A stretch of 64,000 nucleotides of DNA from Xylophilus ampelinus (lineage in GTDB: Bacteria > Pseudomonadota > Gammaproteobacteria > Burkholderiales > Burkholderiaceae_C). The notes beneath the pieces are model-generated. The model did no database searches. It saw only the letters and a list, made by a program, of their open reading frames with translations, and was not told the origin of the DNA. Both the position numbers and the translations under genes were made by a program. Of the stretch, positions 54,033 to 62,696 are shown piece after piece (the first letter of the stretch is position 1; every line of letters begins with the position of its first letter). The DNA is taken from positions 1 to 64,000 of the forward strand of contig NZ_QJTC01000021.1 in the NCBI RefSeq assembly GCF_003217575.1. Direction: 5' to 3'.

Positions 54033-55614
54033 GGAGCATGCTCCGGCCACGGGTGTCGGACAGCGCTACCGCGGAAGACGACGAGGCCTGCGAGAAGAAG
54101 AAGCTCAGGTCGGCCGCCTTCGGGTCGAAGGCCGACTTGGCGGGCGAGCGCATCGAGGCGCGCACCAGTTGGCCGGCATCGGCCTCTTCCCAGTCCTCGG
54201 GCACGCGCTGGCCGTTGGCCACGCCGCGCAGCACCAGCTGGTGGCGGATCAGGGCGTCGACCGCGGGGCCGAGCTTCACCGCCTCGTCGGTCTTCGACAG
54301 GATCGCCTGCTGGGCGCCGCTGGTCTTGAACGAGGTGACGACGTCGTCGAGCGTGTCGCCGTGGCCGCCGGCGTTCAGTACCATCAGGCGCTGCACGCCG
54401 GGCAGGTCCAGCACGTCGAGCATGTCGCGCTTGCGCGGGTCGCGCGGCGCCACGCCGGTGGTGTCGATCAGGACCATCTTCTTGCCGGCCAGCAGGCCCA
54501 GCAGGTCCTGCAGGGCGGCGCGGTCGTGGGCCAGGTGGGCCACGACGCCCAGCATGCGGCCGTAGGCGCGCAGCTGCTCGTGGGCGGCGATGCGGTAGGT
54601 GTCGAGCGTGATCAGGCCGACGCTGGCGGGGCCGTAGAGCCGGGCGCACTGGGCGGCCAGCTTGGCGGCGGTGGTGGTCTTGCCGACGCCGGTGGCGCCG
54701 ACCAGCGCGAAGATGCCGCCTTCCTCGGCCAGCGGGCGGGCTTCGGCGTCGGTGCGCAGGTTGCGCTCCAGCACGTCCATCAGCCAGCGCACGGCTTCGC
54801 CGGCATCGGCGTCGGGCGGCATGCGCTCCAGCACGGCGCGGGCCAGTGCGGGCGAGTAGCCGGCGCGGATCAGCTTCAACATCAGGTTCGACTGGATCGG
54901 GTCCTGGCGCGCCTGACCGAGCCAGGAGAGGGTGTTGAACCGGTCTTCGATCAGTTCCTTCATCGCCTGCAGCTCGTCGACGATGCCCTGCTGCGACGGG
55001 GCCGGGGCCGGGGCCGGGGCCGAGGCCATCACCGGTGCGGATGCGCGGGCGCGGGGGGACGGAGCCTCGAATTGGTGCTGCACCTGGCGGGCCGGCGCGG
55101 GACGGGCGGGAGCGGCAGCCGGGCGCACGGTAATAGGGGCGACCGGAGCGGCGACGGCAGGTGCCGGGGCCGGCGCGGCGGGTATGTCGGCCAGGGCTTC
55201 GTCGGTGCGCAGGCCGTCGGCTTGGCCGTTGAGGGCCTCGTGGCGGCGGCGCAGCATACGCTCGCGCACATAGTCCTGGAACGATAGGGTGCTCATCGCG
55301 AGCTGTTCGGTATCTTCCTGCACCAAGTTGCGGGCTGCCGGCTTGGGCGTGGGCTTGGGCTTGGCCTTGGCCAGGGGCTTGTCGATCTGGGCGGCGGCGC
55401 GGGCCTGCAGCGGCGAGGGCGAGGCGGCGGCCGGCGCGGCGGCGGCCAGCGGCTCCTGGTCGAGCGCGGAGAGGGCATCCTCGGCCGTGGCCACCACCTC
55501 CACCCCGGTCGCCGTCGGGCGGTTCGAGAGGATCAGCGTGCCGTCGCCGAAGGCGGCGCGGGCCTTGGCCAGGGCTTCGCGGGACGTGGCGGCGTGGAAA
55601 CGTTGGATGTTCAT
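54025..55614 (-). CDS. flhF: flagellar SRP-like GTPase FlhF
   Basis: A 529-residue FlhF. The N-terminal basic B domain starts MNIQRFHAATSREALAKARA. A long Ala/Pro/Lys-rich linker spans residues 60-200. The N-G GTPase domain has the P-loop FALVGATGVGKTTTAAKLAA, LITLDTYRIAAHEQLRAYGR, LIDTTGVAPRD and SKTDEAVKLGPAVD. It sets the polar position of the flagellum. The ATG at 55614 is chosen over a TTG two codons earlier. It lies 2 bases from flhA and overlaps the FlhG-like gene by 8 bases. The C-terminal tail (SFFFSQASSSSAVA) is unusual but short. Confidence 0.94.
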   Translation of the reverse strand: MNIQRFHAATSREALAKARAAFGDGTLILSNRPTATGVEVVATAEDALSALDQEPLAAAAPAAASPSPLQARAAAQIDKPLAKAKPKPTPKPAARNLVQEDTEQLAMSTLSFQDYVRERMLRRRHEALNGQADGLRTDEALADIPAAPAPAPAVAAPVAPITVRPAAAPARPAPARQVQHQFEAPSPRARASAPVMASAPAPAPAPSQQGIVDELQAMKELIEDRFNTLSWLGQARQDPIQSNLMLKLIRAGYSPALARAVLERMPPDADAGEAVRWLMDVLERNLRTDAEARPLAEEGGIFALVGATGVGKTTTAAKLAAQCARLYGPASVGLITLDTYRIAAHEQLRAYGRMLGVVAHLAHDRAALQDLLGLLAGKKMVLIDTTGVAPRDPRKRDMLDVLDLPGVQRLMVLNAGGHGDTLDDVVTSFKTSGAQQAILSKTDEAVKLGPAVDALIRHQLVLRGVANGQRVPEDWEEADAGQLVRASMRSPAKSAFDPKAADLSFFFSQASSSSAVALSDTRGRSMLHA

Positions 55615-55616
55615 GC

Positions 55617-57695
55617 TCAAGCACCTCGGAGGATGGGACCGATGCGGATCGTGTGGGTCTCAGGGATCTCGCTGTGAGCGAGCACCTGCAGTCGGGGGGC
55701 CACGCGCCGCACCAGGCGGGCGATGGCGGAGCGGATGACGTCGGGCACCAGCAGGCAGGCGGGCAGGCCCAGCTCTTCCTGCTTCAGGGCCACTTCGGCG
55801 GCGGAGCGGGTCAGCACGTCGGCCACGCCCGGGTCGAGCGCGGGGCCGGCGGCGTTGCCGAGGGCCTGTACCAGCAGCCGCTCCAGGCCCGGCTCGATGG
55901 CGATCACCGCCAGCTCGCGGATCGGGCCGTAGATCTGCTGGACGATGGCCGGGGCCAGGGCGACGCGCACACGGCGGGCCAGCTCGGCCGGGTCCTGCAC
56001 GCCGCCGGCGTGTTCTGCGAGGGTCTCGACGATGGTGCGGATGTCGCGGATGTGCACCGACTCTTCCAGCAGCAGCTGGAGAACCTTCTGGAACACGGCG
56101 ATGGACACCATTTTCGGAACCACTTCCTCGATCAGCTTGGGGGCCAGCTTCGCCACGTGTTCGACGAGCTGCTGGGTCTCGGTGCGGCTCAGCAACTTCG
56201 CGGCCTGCACTTGCATCAAGTGTGAGAGATGCGTGGCCATCACGGTTTCTGAATCAACGACGGTAAAACCCGCCATTTGTGCCGCTTCCTTCTGGCGTTC
56301 GTCGATCCAGTGGGCGGGCAGGCCGAAGGCGGGGTCGGTGGTGGCGGTGCCGATCAGGGGGGTGGTGATGCCGCCGGGGTTGATCGCCAGGAACATGCCG
56401 GGGAAGGCTTCGCCGTCGCCCATGACCACTCCGCGCAGGGTGATGCGGTATCCGCTGGGCTTCAACTCCAGGTTGTCGCGCACGTGGACGGCCGGCGGCA
56501 GGAAGCCGACTTCCTGCGCGAACTTGCGGCGCACCCCCTTGATGCGGGTCAGCAGGTCGCCCTGGCGGTTCTTGTCGACCAGGGTGATCAGGCGGTAGCC
56601 CAGCTCCAGGCCCAGCAGGTCGACCGGCTGCAGGTCGTCCCAGCTGGCTTCGCCGTCGGGCGGGGGGGCCGCGGCGGCGGCTGCGGCCGGATCGGGCGGC
56701 GGTGGGCGCTTGTGCAGGCGCCAGGTCATCCAGGCCACGACGCCGCCCACGCCCAGGAACACCAGGTGCGGCATGCCGGGGATCAGGCCCAGCAGGATCA
56801 GGATGCCGGCGGTCAGGCCCAACACCTTGGGCGAGTTGAAGAGCTGGCCGATGATTTGGCCGCCCACGTCCTGCTCCTTGCCGACGCGGGAGATCACCAT
56901 CGCCGCGGCGACCGAAATCAGGAGGCCCGGGATCTGCGCCACCAGCGCGTCGCCGACGGCCAGCAGGATGTAGCTGTCGGCGGCCTGGCCGGCCGACAGG
57001 TTGTGCTGGATCATGCCGATGGCGAAGCCGCCGACGATGTTGATCAACAGGATCAGGATGCCGGCGATCGCGTCGCCGCGCACGAACTTGCTGGCTCCGT
57101 CCATCGCGCCGAAGAAGTTGGCTTCCTCGCCCACTTCGGCGCGGCGCTTGCGGGCGGTAGCCTCGTCGATCAAGCCGGCGTTCAGGTCGGCGTCGACCGC
57201 CATCTGCTTGCCGGGCATCGCATCCAGCGTGAAGCGGGCCGACACCTCGGCGATCCGCTCGGCACCCTTGGTCACCACCACGAAGTTGATCACCACCAGG
57301 ATCGCGAACACTATCAGGCCGACCGCGAAGTTGCCGCCGATCAGGAAGTGGCCGAAGGCCTCGATCACCGCGCCGGCCGCGCCCGCACCGGTGTGGCCTT
57401 CGAGCAGCACCACCCTGGTGGAGGCGACGTTGAGCGAGAGCCGCATCAGCGTGGTCAGCAGCAGCACCGACGGGAATGCGATGAAATCGAGCGGCTTGAC
57501 CATGTAGGCCGCCACCATCATCACCATCAGCGCGACGGCGATGTTGATGGTGAAGAAGACGTCCAGCAGCCAGGTCGGCATCGGCAGGACCATCATGGCG
57601 AGGATCATCACCACGAACAGCGGCGCCGCGATGCCCTGGATCATCGCGGCGTTCTTGCCCAGCCAGTTGCGGGCGTTGCCGAGAGTAGCGTTCAT
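55617..57695 (-). CDS. flhA: flagellar export gate protein FlhA
   Basis: A 692-residue core membrane component of the flagellar type III export gate. The N-terminal half has eight helices and the FHIPEP-type signature SVLLLTTLMRLSLNVASTRV. The cytoplasmic loop FTLDAMPGKQMAVDADLNAG follows, and the large cytosolic domain (ETVMATHLSHLMQVQAAKLL, LVPKLIEEVVPKMVS-like segments) binds chaperone-substrate pairs. The ATG overlaps the flhB stop (ATGA). Full length, E. coli FlhA also having 692 residues. Confidence 0.97.
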   Translation of the reverse strand: MNATLGNARNWLGKNAAMIQGIAAPLFVVMILAMMVLPMPTWLLDVFFTINIAVALMVMMVAAYMVKPLDFIAFPSVLLLTTLMRLSLNVASTRVVLLEGHTGAGAAGAVIEAFGHFLIGGNFAVGLIVFAILVVINFVVVTKGAERIAEVSARFTLDAMPGKQMAVDADLNAGLIDEATARKRRAEVGEEANFFGAMDGASKFVRGDAIAGILILLINIVGGFAIGMIQHNLSAGQAADSYILLAVGDALVAQIPGLLISVAAAMVISRVGKEQDVGGQIIGQLFNSPKVLGLTAGILILLGLIPGMPHLVFLGVGGVVAWMTWRLHKRPPPPDPAAAAAAAPPPDGEASWDDLQPVDLLGLELGYRLITLVDKNRQGDLLTRIKGVRRKFAQEVGFLPPAVHVRDNLELKPSGYRITLRGVVMGDGEAFPGMFLAINPGGITTPLIGTATTDPAFGLPAHWIDERQKEAAQMAGFTVVDSETVMATHLSHLMQVQAAKLLSRTETQQLVEHVAKLAPKLIEEVVPKMVSIAVFQKVLQLLLEESVHIRDIRTIVETLAEHAGGVQDPAELARRVRVALAPAIVQQIYGPIRELAVIAIEPGLERLLVQALGNAAGPALDPGVADVLTRSAAEVALKQEELGLPACLLVPDVIRSAIARLVRRVAPRLQVLAHSEIPETHTIRIGPILRGA

Positions 57696-58909
57696 CGGTC
57701 AATCCTTCCCGGCGACGAGAGCGGTGCCACCGGGGCGACCGGGGTGCCGTCGCCGGCGGATGCGGCGGCGGCGGGCTTGTGGTGCGGATCGAGCTCGGGC
57801 GGCACCAGCGGCTCGGGGCGCGGCTCTGCGGTCGGCATCGCGCCCTCGCCGCGCAGCGCGGCCTTCAGGCGGTAGACATAGGCCAGCACCTGGGCCACGG
57901 CGGCGTACAAGGTGGAGGGAATGCCCTGCTCCAGCTCGGCATGGGCGTACAGCGCCCGGGCGAGCATCGGCGACTGCAGCACCGGAATATCATGGCTCTT
58001 GGCCACTTCGCGGATCCGCATCGCCAGCAGGTCGGCGCCCTTGGCGATCACCTGGGGCGCGGCCATCGTCTTCTCGTCGTACTTGAGCGCCACCGCGTAG
58101 TGGGTCGGGTTCATCAGCACGAAGTCGGCCTTCGGCACGTTGCCGATGCTCTTTCTCTGCGCCACTTCGCGCTGCAGCTGGCGGATGCGGCTCTTGACCT
58201 CGGCGCTGCCTTCGCTGTTCTTGTGCTCCTGCTTGACTTCCTCGTGGCTCATCTTCAGGCGCGAGCGGTGGAAGAAGGCCTGCAGCGGCACGTCGACGAT
58301 CGCCGCGGCGAAGACCACCAGCAGCAGCAGCGACACGCCCGAGACCAACCACTGGCCCAGGTCGTGCAGCGCCAGGTTGGAGGGCTGCAGCATCAGGCTG
58401 GCGACCTTCTGGATGCTGTCCTTCAGGTAGAACCAGCCGACGCAGCCGAGCACCGCGGTCATGAAGACCAGCTTGCCGACGTTGACCAGTTGCTGCTTGC
58501 TGAACAGGTTGCCGATGCCCTTCAAGGGGTTGAGCCGGCCGACGTCGGGCGTCAGCGGCTTCAGGCTGGTCACCCAGCCGCCGGCGGCCACGGTGCTCAG
58601 CAGCGCGGCGCCACCGACCGACACGGCGAAGGCCATCGCGACCAGCAGGCCCAGCACCGCGAAGTCCTGCATGCGGTTGAGCATGGTGCCCGGGTCCTGC
58701 AGCGTCACCGCGTTGAAGGCCAGCTGCCGGCCCAGGCCGAGCTTCAGGCGGTCGAACACGATCGGCATCAGGAGCAGCACCGCGACTGCACCGGCGCCCA
58801 GCACCGCCAGGTGTGACAAGTCGCGCGAGCGGGCGGCCTGCCCGTCCTTGCGGGCTTGCTGGAGCTTGTGCTCCGTGGCGGGTAGTTGGCGGTCTTGGCT
58901 GGAGCTCAT
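57692..58909 (-). CDS. flhB: flagellar export switch protein FlhB
   Basis: A 405-residue membrane protein that switches export from hook to filament subunits. The start (DRQLPATEHKLQQARKDGQA) and four helices are typical. The self-cleaving NPTH site is in VLMNPTHYAVALKYDEKTMA, near residue 270. The C-terminal tail after residue 360 is a longer Pro/Ala-rich extension than in E. coli (382 residues). It is the first gene of the flhBAFG-fliA operon. Confidence 0.97.
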   Translation of the reverse strand: MSSSQDRQLPATEHKLQQARKDGQAARSRDLSHLAVLGAGAVAVLLLMPIVFDRLKLGLGRQLAFNAVTLQDPGTMLNRMQDFAVLGLLVAMAFAVSVGGAALLSTVAAGGWVTSLKPLTPDVGRLNPLKGIGNLFSKQQLVNVGKLVFMTAVLGCVGWFYLKDSIQKVASLMLQPSNLALHDLGQWLVSGVSLLLLVVFAAAIVDVPLQAFFHRSRLKMSHEEVKQEHKNSEGSAEVKSRIRQLQREVAQRKSIGNVPKADFVLMNPTHYAVALKYDEKTMAAPQVIAKGADLLAMRIREVAKSHDIPVLQSPMLARALYAHAELEQGIPSTLYAAVAQVLAYVYRLKAALRGEGAMPTAEPRPEPLVPPELDPHHKPAAAASAGDGTPVAPVAPLSSPGRIDR

Positions 58910-59409
58910 GGCGGTGTGGGGTGCCGCCCATTGTCGGAATCCCGCGCCGTTCCTAAAGGCCGATAAGCCGGGCTTCGCCGTCCTTGTTCATGCAGGCCCG
59001 GGGTTCCGGTGCCGCCTCCCGCGGTGCCGCCGGGTCATGAGGCACCGCCGGTCGGCCGGCAGGGCAGGGCGCGGCGGGCGCCGGGCGACATGCCGGGGAC
59101 GGCCGGGCTGTTGCGGTTGTCGGCCTCGGTGGCGCCGTCGCAGCGGCGCAGCCGCATCAGCCACAGGCGGCGGCCGCCCACCCGGTATACGCGCGCGGGC
59201 CGCCCAGCGCGGCGCGACGCTCGGTATGCGCCATGTCGCGCAGCAGGTGGGAGGGCGGCAAATCCAGCCAGCCGGCACCGCGGCGGCCCGCCGTCGGCAG
59301 CGCCTCTACCGGCACAGTCTCGCCGCCGATCTCCAGCAGATCGGGCAGCGGCTCGGTCGCCCGTGCAGCGGCGCCGCCCAGGAGCGCCAGCAGCCCCGGC
59401 GCAGGTGCG
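58910..59409. other. region between flhB and cheZ
   Basis: 500 bases without an intact gene. The right part (59035-59409) holds a possible broken small gene on the minus strand, listed separately. The left part should contain the flhB promoter. A GCCGATAA stands at 58959-58966 on the plus strand, but no TAAA lies 15 bases before it, and no gene follows on that strand. Confidence 0.4.
59035..59409 (-). pseudogene. possible frameshifted small secreted protein gene
   Basis: On the minus strand two adjoining frames together look coding. The first gives an export-signal-like GLLALLGGAAARATEPLP and a domain start (DLLEIGGETVPVEALPTAGR, WLDLPPSHLLRDM). The frame changes near 59185, after which RVGGRRLWLMRLRRCDGATE and EADNRNSPAVPGMSPGARRA continue to a TGA at 59035. 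No good start codon was found; it would overlap the end of cheZ. It is either a frameshifted gene of about 125 codons or a chance open stretch in GC-rich DNA. Confidence 0.3.
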
Positions 59410-60129
59410 TCAGAAGCCCAGACTGGCCAGCAGGTCGTCGACTTCCGACTGGTTGGTGACCACGTCGGAGGCGTTCTCGGGATCGACCACCGGGCCCTGC
59501 AGCTTGGGCGTGGGCACCGGGGGCATAGGCGGCAGCTCGCCGTCGTCGACCGCGGTGGCGGTGGCGGCGGCAGCGGTGGCGGCGGCAGCCGTCGCAGCGG
59601 TGGCGGCAGCGGCAGCAGCGGGGGGCGCGCTGCCCGGTGGGGCGGTCTGGATCAGCAGCTGCACCAGTTGGTCTTCGATGGTGGCGGCCAGACTCACCAC
59701 CCGGGCGATCACCTGGCCGGTCAGGTCGTGGAAGTCCTGCGCCATCATGATCTCGGTCAGATGGTCGTCGGCTTCCTTGGTGACCCGCTCCATGTCGGTC
59801 AGGAAGTTCATGATCTGGCCGGTGGCCACCGCCGCGACCGGGTCCTTGACCAGTTCGGTCACCATGCGACGGGTCTCGTCGGCGATGTAGGCGTGCTGGG
59901 TCTTGGCCTGGTCGACCCGGTTGAGCACCTTCTCGGCGGCTTCGCCGGTCAGCCGGGCGATATAGGAGAGCCGGCTCTTGGCGTCGGGCAGCTCGCCCAC
60001 GCTGTCGCGCAGCTTCTCGGCGTAGCCCAGCGCATTGAGCGAGTCGTGCAGCTGCCGGGTCAGCTGGCCAATCTTGGTGTGTACGTCGGCCGGGGCCGCG
60101 CCCGTGCTCTCGGCATCGTCGGGGCTCAT
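59410..60129 (-). CDS. cheZ: chemotaxis phosphatase CheZ
   Basis: A 239-residue CheZ, which dephosphorylates CheY-P and ends the tumble signal. The long helical hairpin contains [20 protein letters not shown], then the active-site segment [20 protein letters not shown] (the catalytic Gln-Asp region of the QDFxDLTGQ motif). The C-terminus [12 protein letters not shown] is the CheY-binding tail. A 45-residue Ala/Thr/Pro run separates the two. The ATG overlaps the cheY stop (ATGA). Confidence 0.95.
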   Translation of the reverse strand: MSPDDAESTGAAPADVHTKIGQLTRQLHDSLNALGYAEKLRDSVGELPDAKSRLSYIARLTGEAAEKVLNRVDQAKTQHAYIADETRRMVTELVKDPVAAVATGQIMNFLTDMERVTKEADDHLTEIMMAQDFHDLTGQVIARVVSLAATIEDQLVQLLIQTAPPGSAPPAAAAAATAATAAAATAAAATATAVDDGELPPMPPVPTPKLQGPVVDPENASDVVTNQSEVDDLLASLGF

Positions 60130-60518
60130 ACCGCCAGTCCCGTCTTCTTCAGAATGTTGAGAACCTTGTCCTCCAGCGTTGCCTTGGTGAACGGCTTGAC
60201 GATGTAGCCGGCCGCACCGCCCTGCGCGGCGGCCACGATGTCTTCCTTGCGGGCCTCGGCGGTCACCATCAGCACCGGGAGGTGCTTCAACTTGTCGTCG
60301 GCCTTGATCTGCTTGAGCAGTTCGAAACCGTTCATATTGGGCATGTTGATGTCGGTCACCACGAAGTCGAAGCGTCCGTTGCGCAGCTTGTTGAGCGCTG
60401 CAACGCCGTCCTCGGCCTCGTCGGCGTCGGAAAAGCCGCTCTCCTTGAGCAGATTGCGGACGATTCGCCGCATGGTCGAAAAATCGTCGACGATCAGAAA
60501 GCGCAGGGCAGTGGCCAC
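60126..60518 (-). CDS. cheY: chemotaxis response regulator CheY
   Basis: A 130-residue single receiver domain that binds the flagellar switch when phosphorylated. Acidic pocket [20 protein letters not shown]; phospho-acceptor Asp in [20 protein letters not shown]; Thr in [12 protein letters not shown]; Lys in [16 protein letters not shown]. The start is a GTG with AAAGGG about 7 bases upstream; no ATG is available before the conserved region. cheZ is translationally coupled downstream and motB lies 59 bases upstream. Confidence 0.97.
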   Translation of the reverse strand: MATALRFLIVDDFSTMRRIVRNLLKESGFSDADEAEDGVAALNKLRNGRFDFVVTDINMPNMNGFELLKQIKADDKLKHLPVLMVTAEARKEDIVAAAQGGAAGYIVKPFTKATLEDKVLNILKKTGLAV

Positions 60519-60577
60519 GGAAAACCCTTTCGGTAGGGAGGAAAGTGTTGTTGGTAAATCGACGGGTCTTGCCGATG

Positions 60578-61639
60578 CTAGCGTGCGGGCGGTGCCGATG
60601 AGGGCGCAGGCGCGCGCGGCGTTGCCGCCGCATCGGCCGGGCGTGCAGCGTCGGCCACCGCGGCGACAGGAGGTGCGGCGGATGGTAAGCCCTGCACGGG
60701 CACCGGTGCAACGAAGCGGTCGGCTTCCTGGATCACGTCTGCGATCTCGGCGGCCGCGGGTGTGCTTTTGTGGCCGTTCCCCAACAGACGGCTTTCCGCC
60801 TCGCGGGTCATCACGGTGATGCTGATGCGCCGGTTGATCGGTGCATTGGGCTTGTCGGGCTCCATCAGGTCGCTGGCGGCCAGGCCTACCACCCGCACCA
60901 GCTTGGCATCGGGCATGCCGGCGGCCACCAGTTCACGGCGGGAGGCGTTGGCCCGGTCGGCCGAGAGTTCCCAGTTGCTGTAGCCCCGGTCGCCGTTGCC
61001 GTAGGGCGAGGCGTCGGTGTGGCCGGCCAGGCTCACCCGGTTCTCGACGTTGTTGAGCGCGGCGCCCACCTCGCGCAGGATGTCGCGCATGTAGGGCTTC
61101 ACCAGGGCACTGCCGCTGTCGAACATCGGCCGGTTCTGGTCGTCGACGATCTGGATCTGCAGCCCGTCGGGCGTGATCTCCATCCGGATCTGCGACTTGT
61201 ATTCCTTGAGCTTGGGGCTTTCGGTGATCAGCGATTCGATCTTGGCCTGCAGCGCCTGCATGCGCTTGGCGTCCTGCTTGGCGACCTCGGCCTTAGCCGC
61301 CTCGGGCGATATGCGCGATTTCTTATCGGCGTCGGAGTCCGACCGTCGCACCTGGCCGTGCACCTTGGAGAGATCGTTGCCGCCGCCCGGGATGATGCTG
61401 GAGCTGTTGCCCGCGCCGTTGCCGCCGGCCATCGCCACCTGGAGCGGCGAGTTGAAGTACGCGGCTATGCCCTGGAGCTCGCCCTTGGCGGTGGAGCCCA
61501 GCAGCCACATCAGCAAGAAGAACGCCATCATCGCGGTCACGAAATCGGCATAGGCGATCTTCCACGCGCCGCCGTGGGCCGCGTGGCCCTGCTTCTTGAT
61601 CCGCTTGACGATGATCGGTTGGAGTTTCTTGTCTGCCAT
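60578..61639 (-). CDS. motB: flagellar motor stator protein MotB
   Basis: A 353-residue stator subunit. A short cytoplasmic N-terminus ([20 protein letters not shown]) is followed by one membrane helix with the proton-carrying Asp ([20 protein letters not shown]). The periplasmic OmpA-like domain binds peptidoglycan ([49 protein letters not shown]). The Pro/Ala-rich tail after residue 310 is variable. It follows motA after 12 bases. Confidence 0.97.
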   Translation of the reverse strand: MADKKLQPIIVKRIKKQGHAAHGGAWKIAYADFVTAMMAFFLLMWLLGSTAKGELQGIAAYFNSPLQVAMAGGNGAGNSSSIIPGGGNDLSKVHGQVRRSDSDADKKSRISPEAAKAEVAKQDAKRMQALQAKIESLITESPKLKEYKSQIRMEITPDGLQIQIVDDQNRPMFDSGSALVKPYMRDILREVGAALNNVENRVSLAGHTDASPYGNGDRGYSNWELSADRANASRRELVAAGMPDAKLVRVVGLAASDLMEPDKPNAPINRRISITVMTREAESRLLGNGHKSTPAAAEIADVIQEADRFVAPVPVQGLPSAAPPVAAVADAARPADAAATPRAPAPSSAPPAR

Positions 61640-61651
61640 GGGGAAACCCGC

Positions 61652-62512
61652 CTACTTCTTGCCCTTCACGTGGCTTTCCAGCTCGGCGAAACTCGGCCGC
61701 ACGTCGGAGAACAGCACCTTGCGACCGAATTCGATCGCAGTGGTGGGGTTGTAGCCCTGCATACTGGCCAGCAGTGTGGTCTTGATGCACTGAAGCTCCT
61801 TGCTGCCGTCCTCGGCCTTCTGGTCCAGCAGGCCGGCCAGCGGCTCCACCACACCATAGGCAAGAAGAATGCCCAGGAAGGTTCCCACCAGCGCCGAGCC
61901 GATCATGCCGCCCAGCACCGACGGCGGCTGGCCCACCGAACCCATGGTGTTCACCACGCCCAGCACGGCCGCCACTATGCCGAAGGCCGGCAGCGCGCCC
62001 GCCAGCCGGGCCAAGGCGGCCACCGGCGCGTGCGCTTCCTGGTGGTGCGTCTCGATCTCGCTGTCCATCAGGGACTCGATCTCGTGCGAATTGAGGTTGC
62101 CCGACACCATCATGCGCAGGTAGTCGGTGGTGAACTCGATCACGTGGTGGTCGGTGCCCACCGCCGGATATTTCTTGAAGATTTCCGATTCCTCGGGGTT
62201 CTCCACATCGCTCTCTATCGCCATCAGACCGTCTTTGCGGGCCTTCTGCAAAATGTCATAGAGCATCGCCATCAGCTCCATGTAGCGCGCCTTGGTGTAC
62301 TTGGAGCCCTTGAACGCATGCGGCAGGGTTTTCAGCACCGCCTTCAGCACCTTGCCCTGGTTGTTCACCACGAACGCGCCCAGGGCACCGCCCAGGATGG
62401 TGATGATCTCGAACGGCAGCGCATGCAGGATCACAGCGATATTGCCGCCGTGGGCGACATACACGCCGAAGATGCAGGCGAGACAGACGACGTAACCGAT
62501 GATGACGAGCAT
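61652..62512 (-). CDS. motA: flagellar motor stator protein MotA
   Basis: A 286-residue stator subunit with four membrane helices. The start LVIIGYVVCLACIFGVYVAH is typical, and the cytoplasmic loop with charged residues that touch FliG includes GSKYTKARYMELMAMLYDIL and RKDGLMAIESDVENPEESEI. The C-terminal helices have PAFGIVAAVLGVVNTMGSVG and GSALVGTFLGILLAYGVVEP. It is first of the motAB-cheYZ run. No sigma-28 site could be identified in the 184 bases upstream, shared with the divergent glycosyltransferase. Confidence 0.97.
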   Translation of the reverse strand: MLVIIGYVVCLACIFGVYVAHGGNIAVILHALPFEIITILGGALGAFVVNNQGKVLKAVLKTLPHAFKGSKYTKARYMELMAMLYDILQKARKDGLMAIESDVENPEESEIFKKYPAVGTDHHVIEFTTDYLRMMVSGNLNSHEIESLMDSEIETHHQEAHAPVAALARLAGALPAFGIVAAVLGVVNTMGSVGQPPSVLGGMIGSALVGTFLGILLAYGVVEPLAGLLDQKAEDGSKELQCIKTTLLASMQGYNPTTAIEFGRKVLFSDVRPSFAELESHVKGKK

Positions 62513-62696
62513 GGAGAGGGGGCCTGCGAGGCAGCGTCGCGGCGAGAACGCGACGGGGGGCCGGAGTTTGTGTATCTGAATGCTAACTTACGTCCGGATT
62601 TCCGCGCGTATGAAAAGCGATGACTTTGGCCGGTAGATTCGACCATCATGTCCCGCTCACACCGACACACTTCCGTTTCGTGAAAAAGGCCACCCA

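Noticed and set aside
58959-58966. GCCGATAA, a sigma-28 -10 element, on the plus strand
   Set aside because: No TAAA lies 15 bases upstream and no gene follows in that direction.
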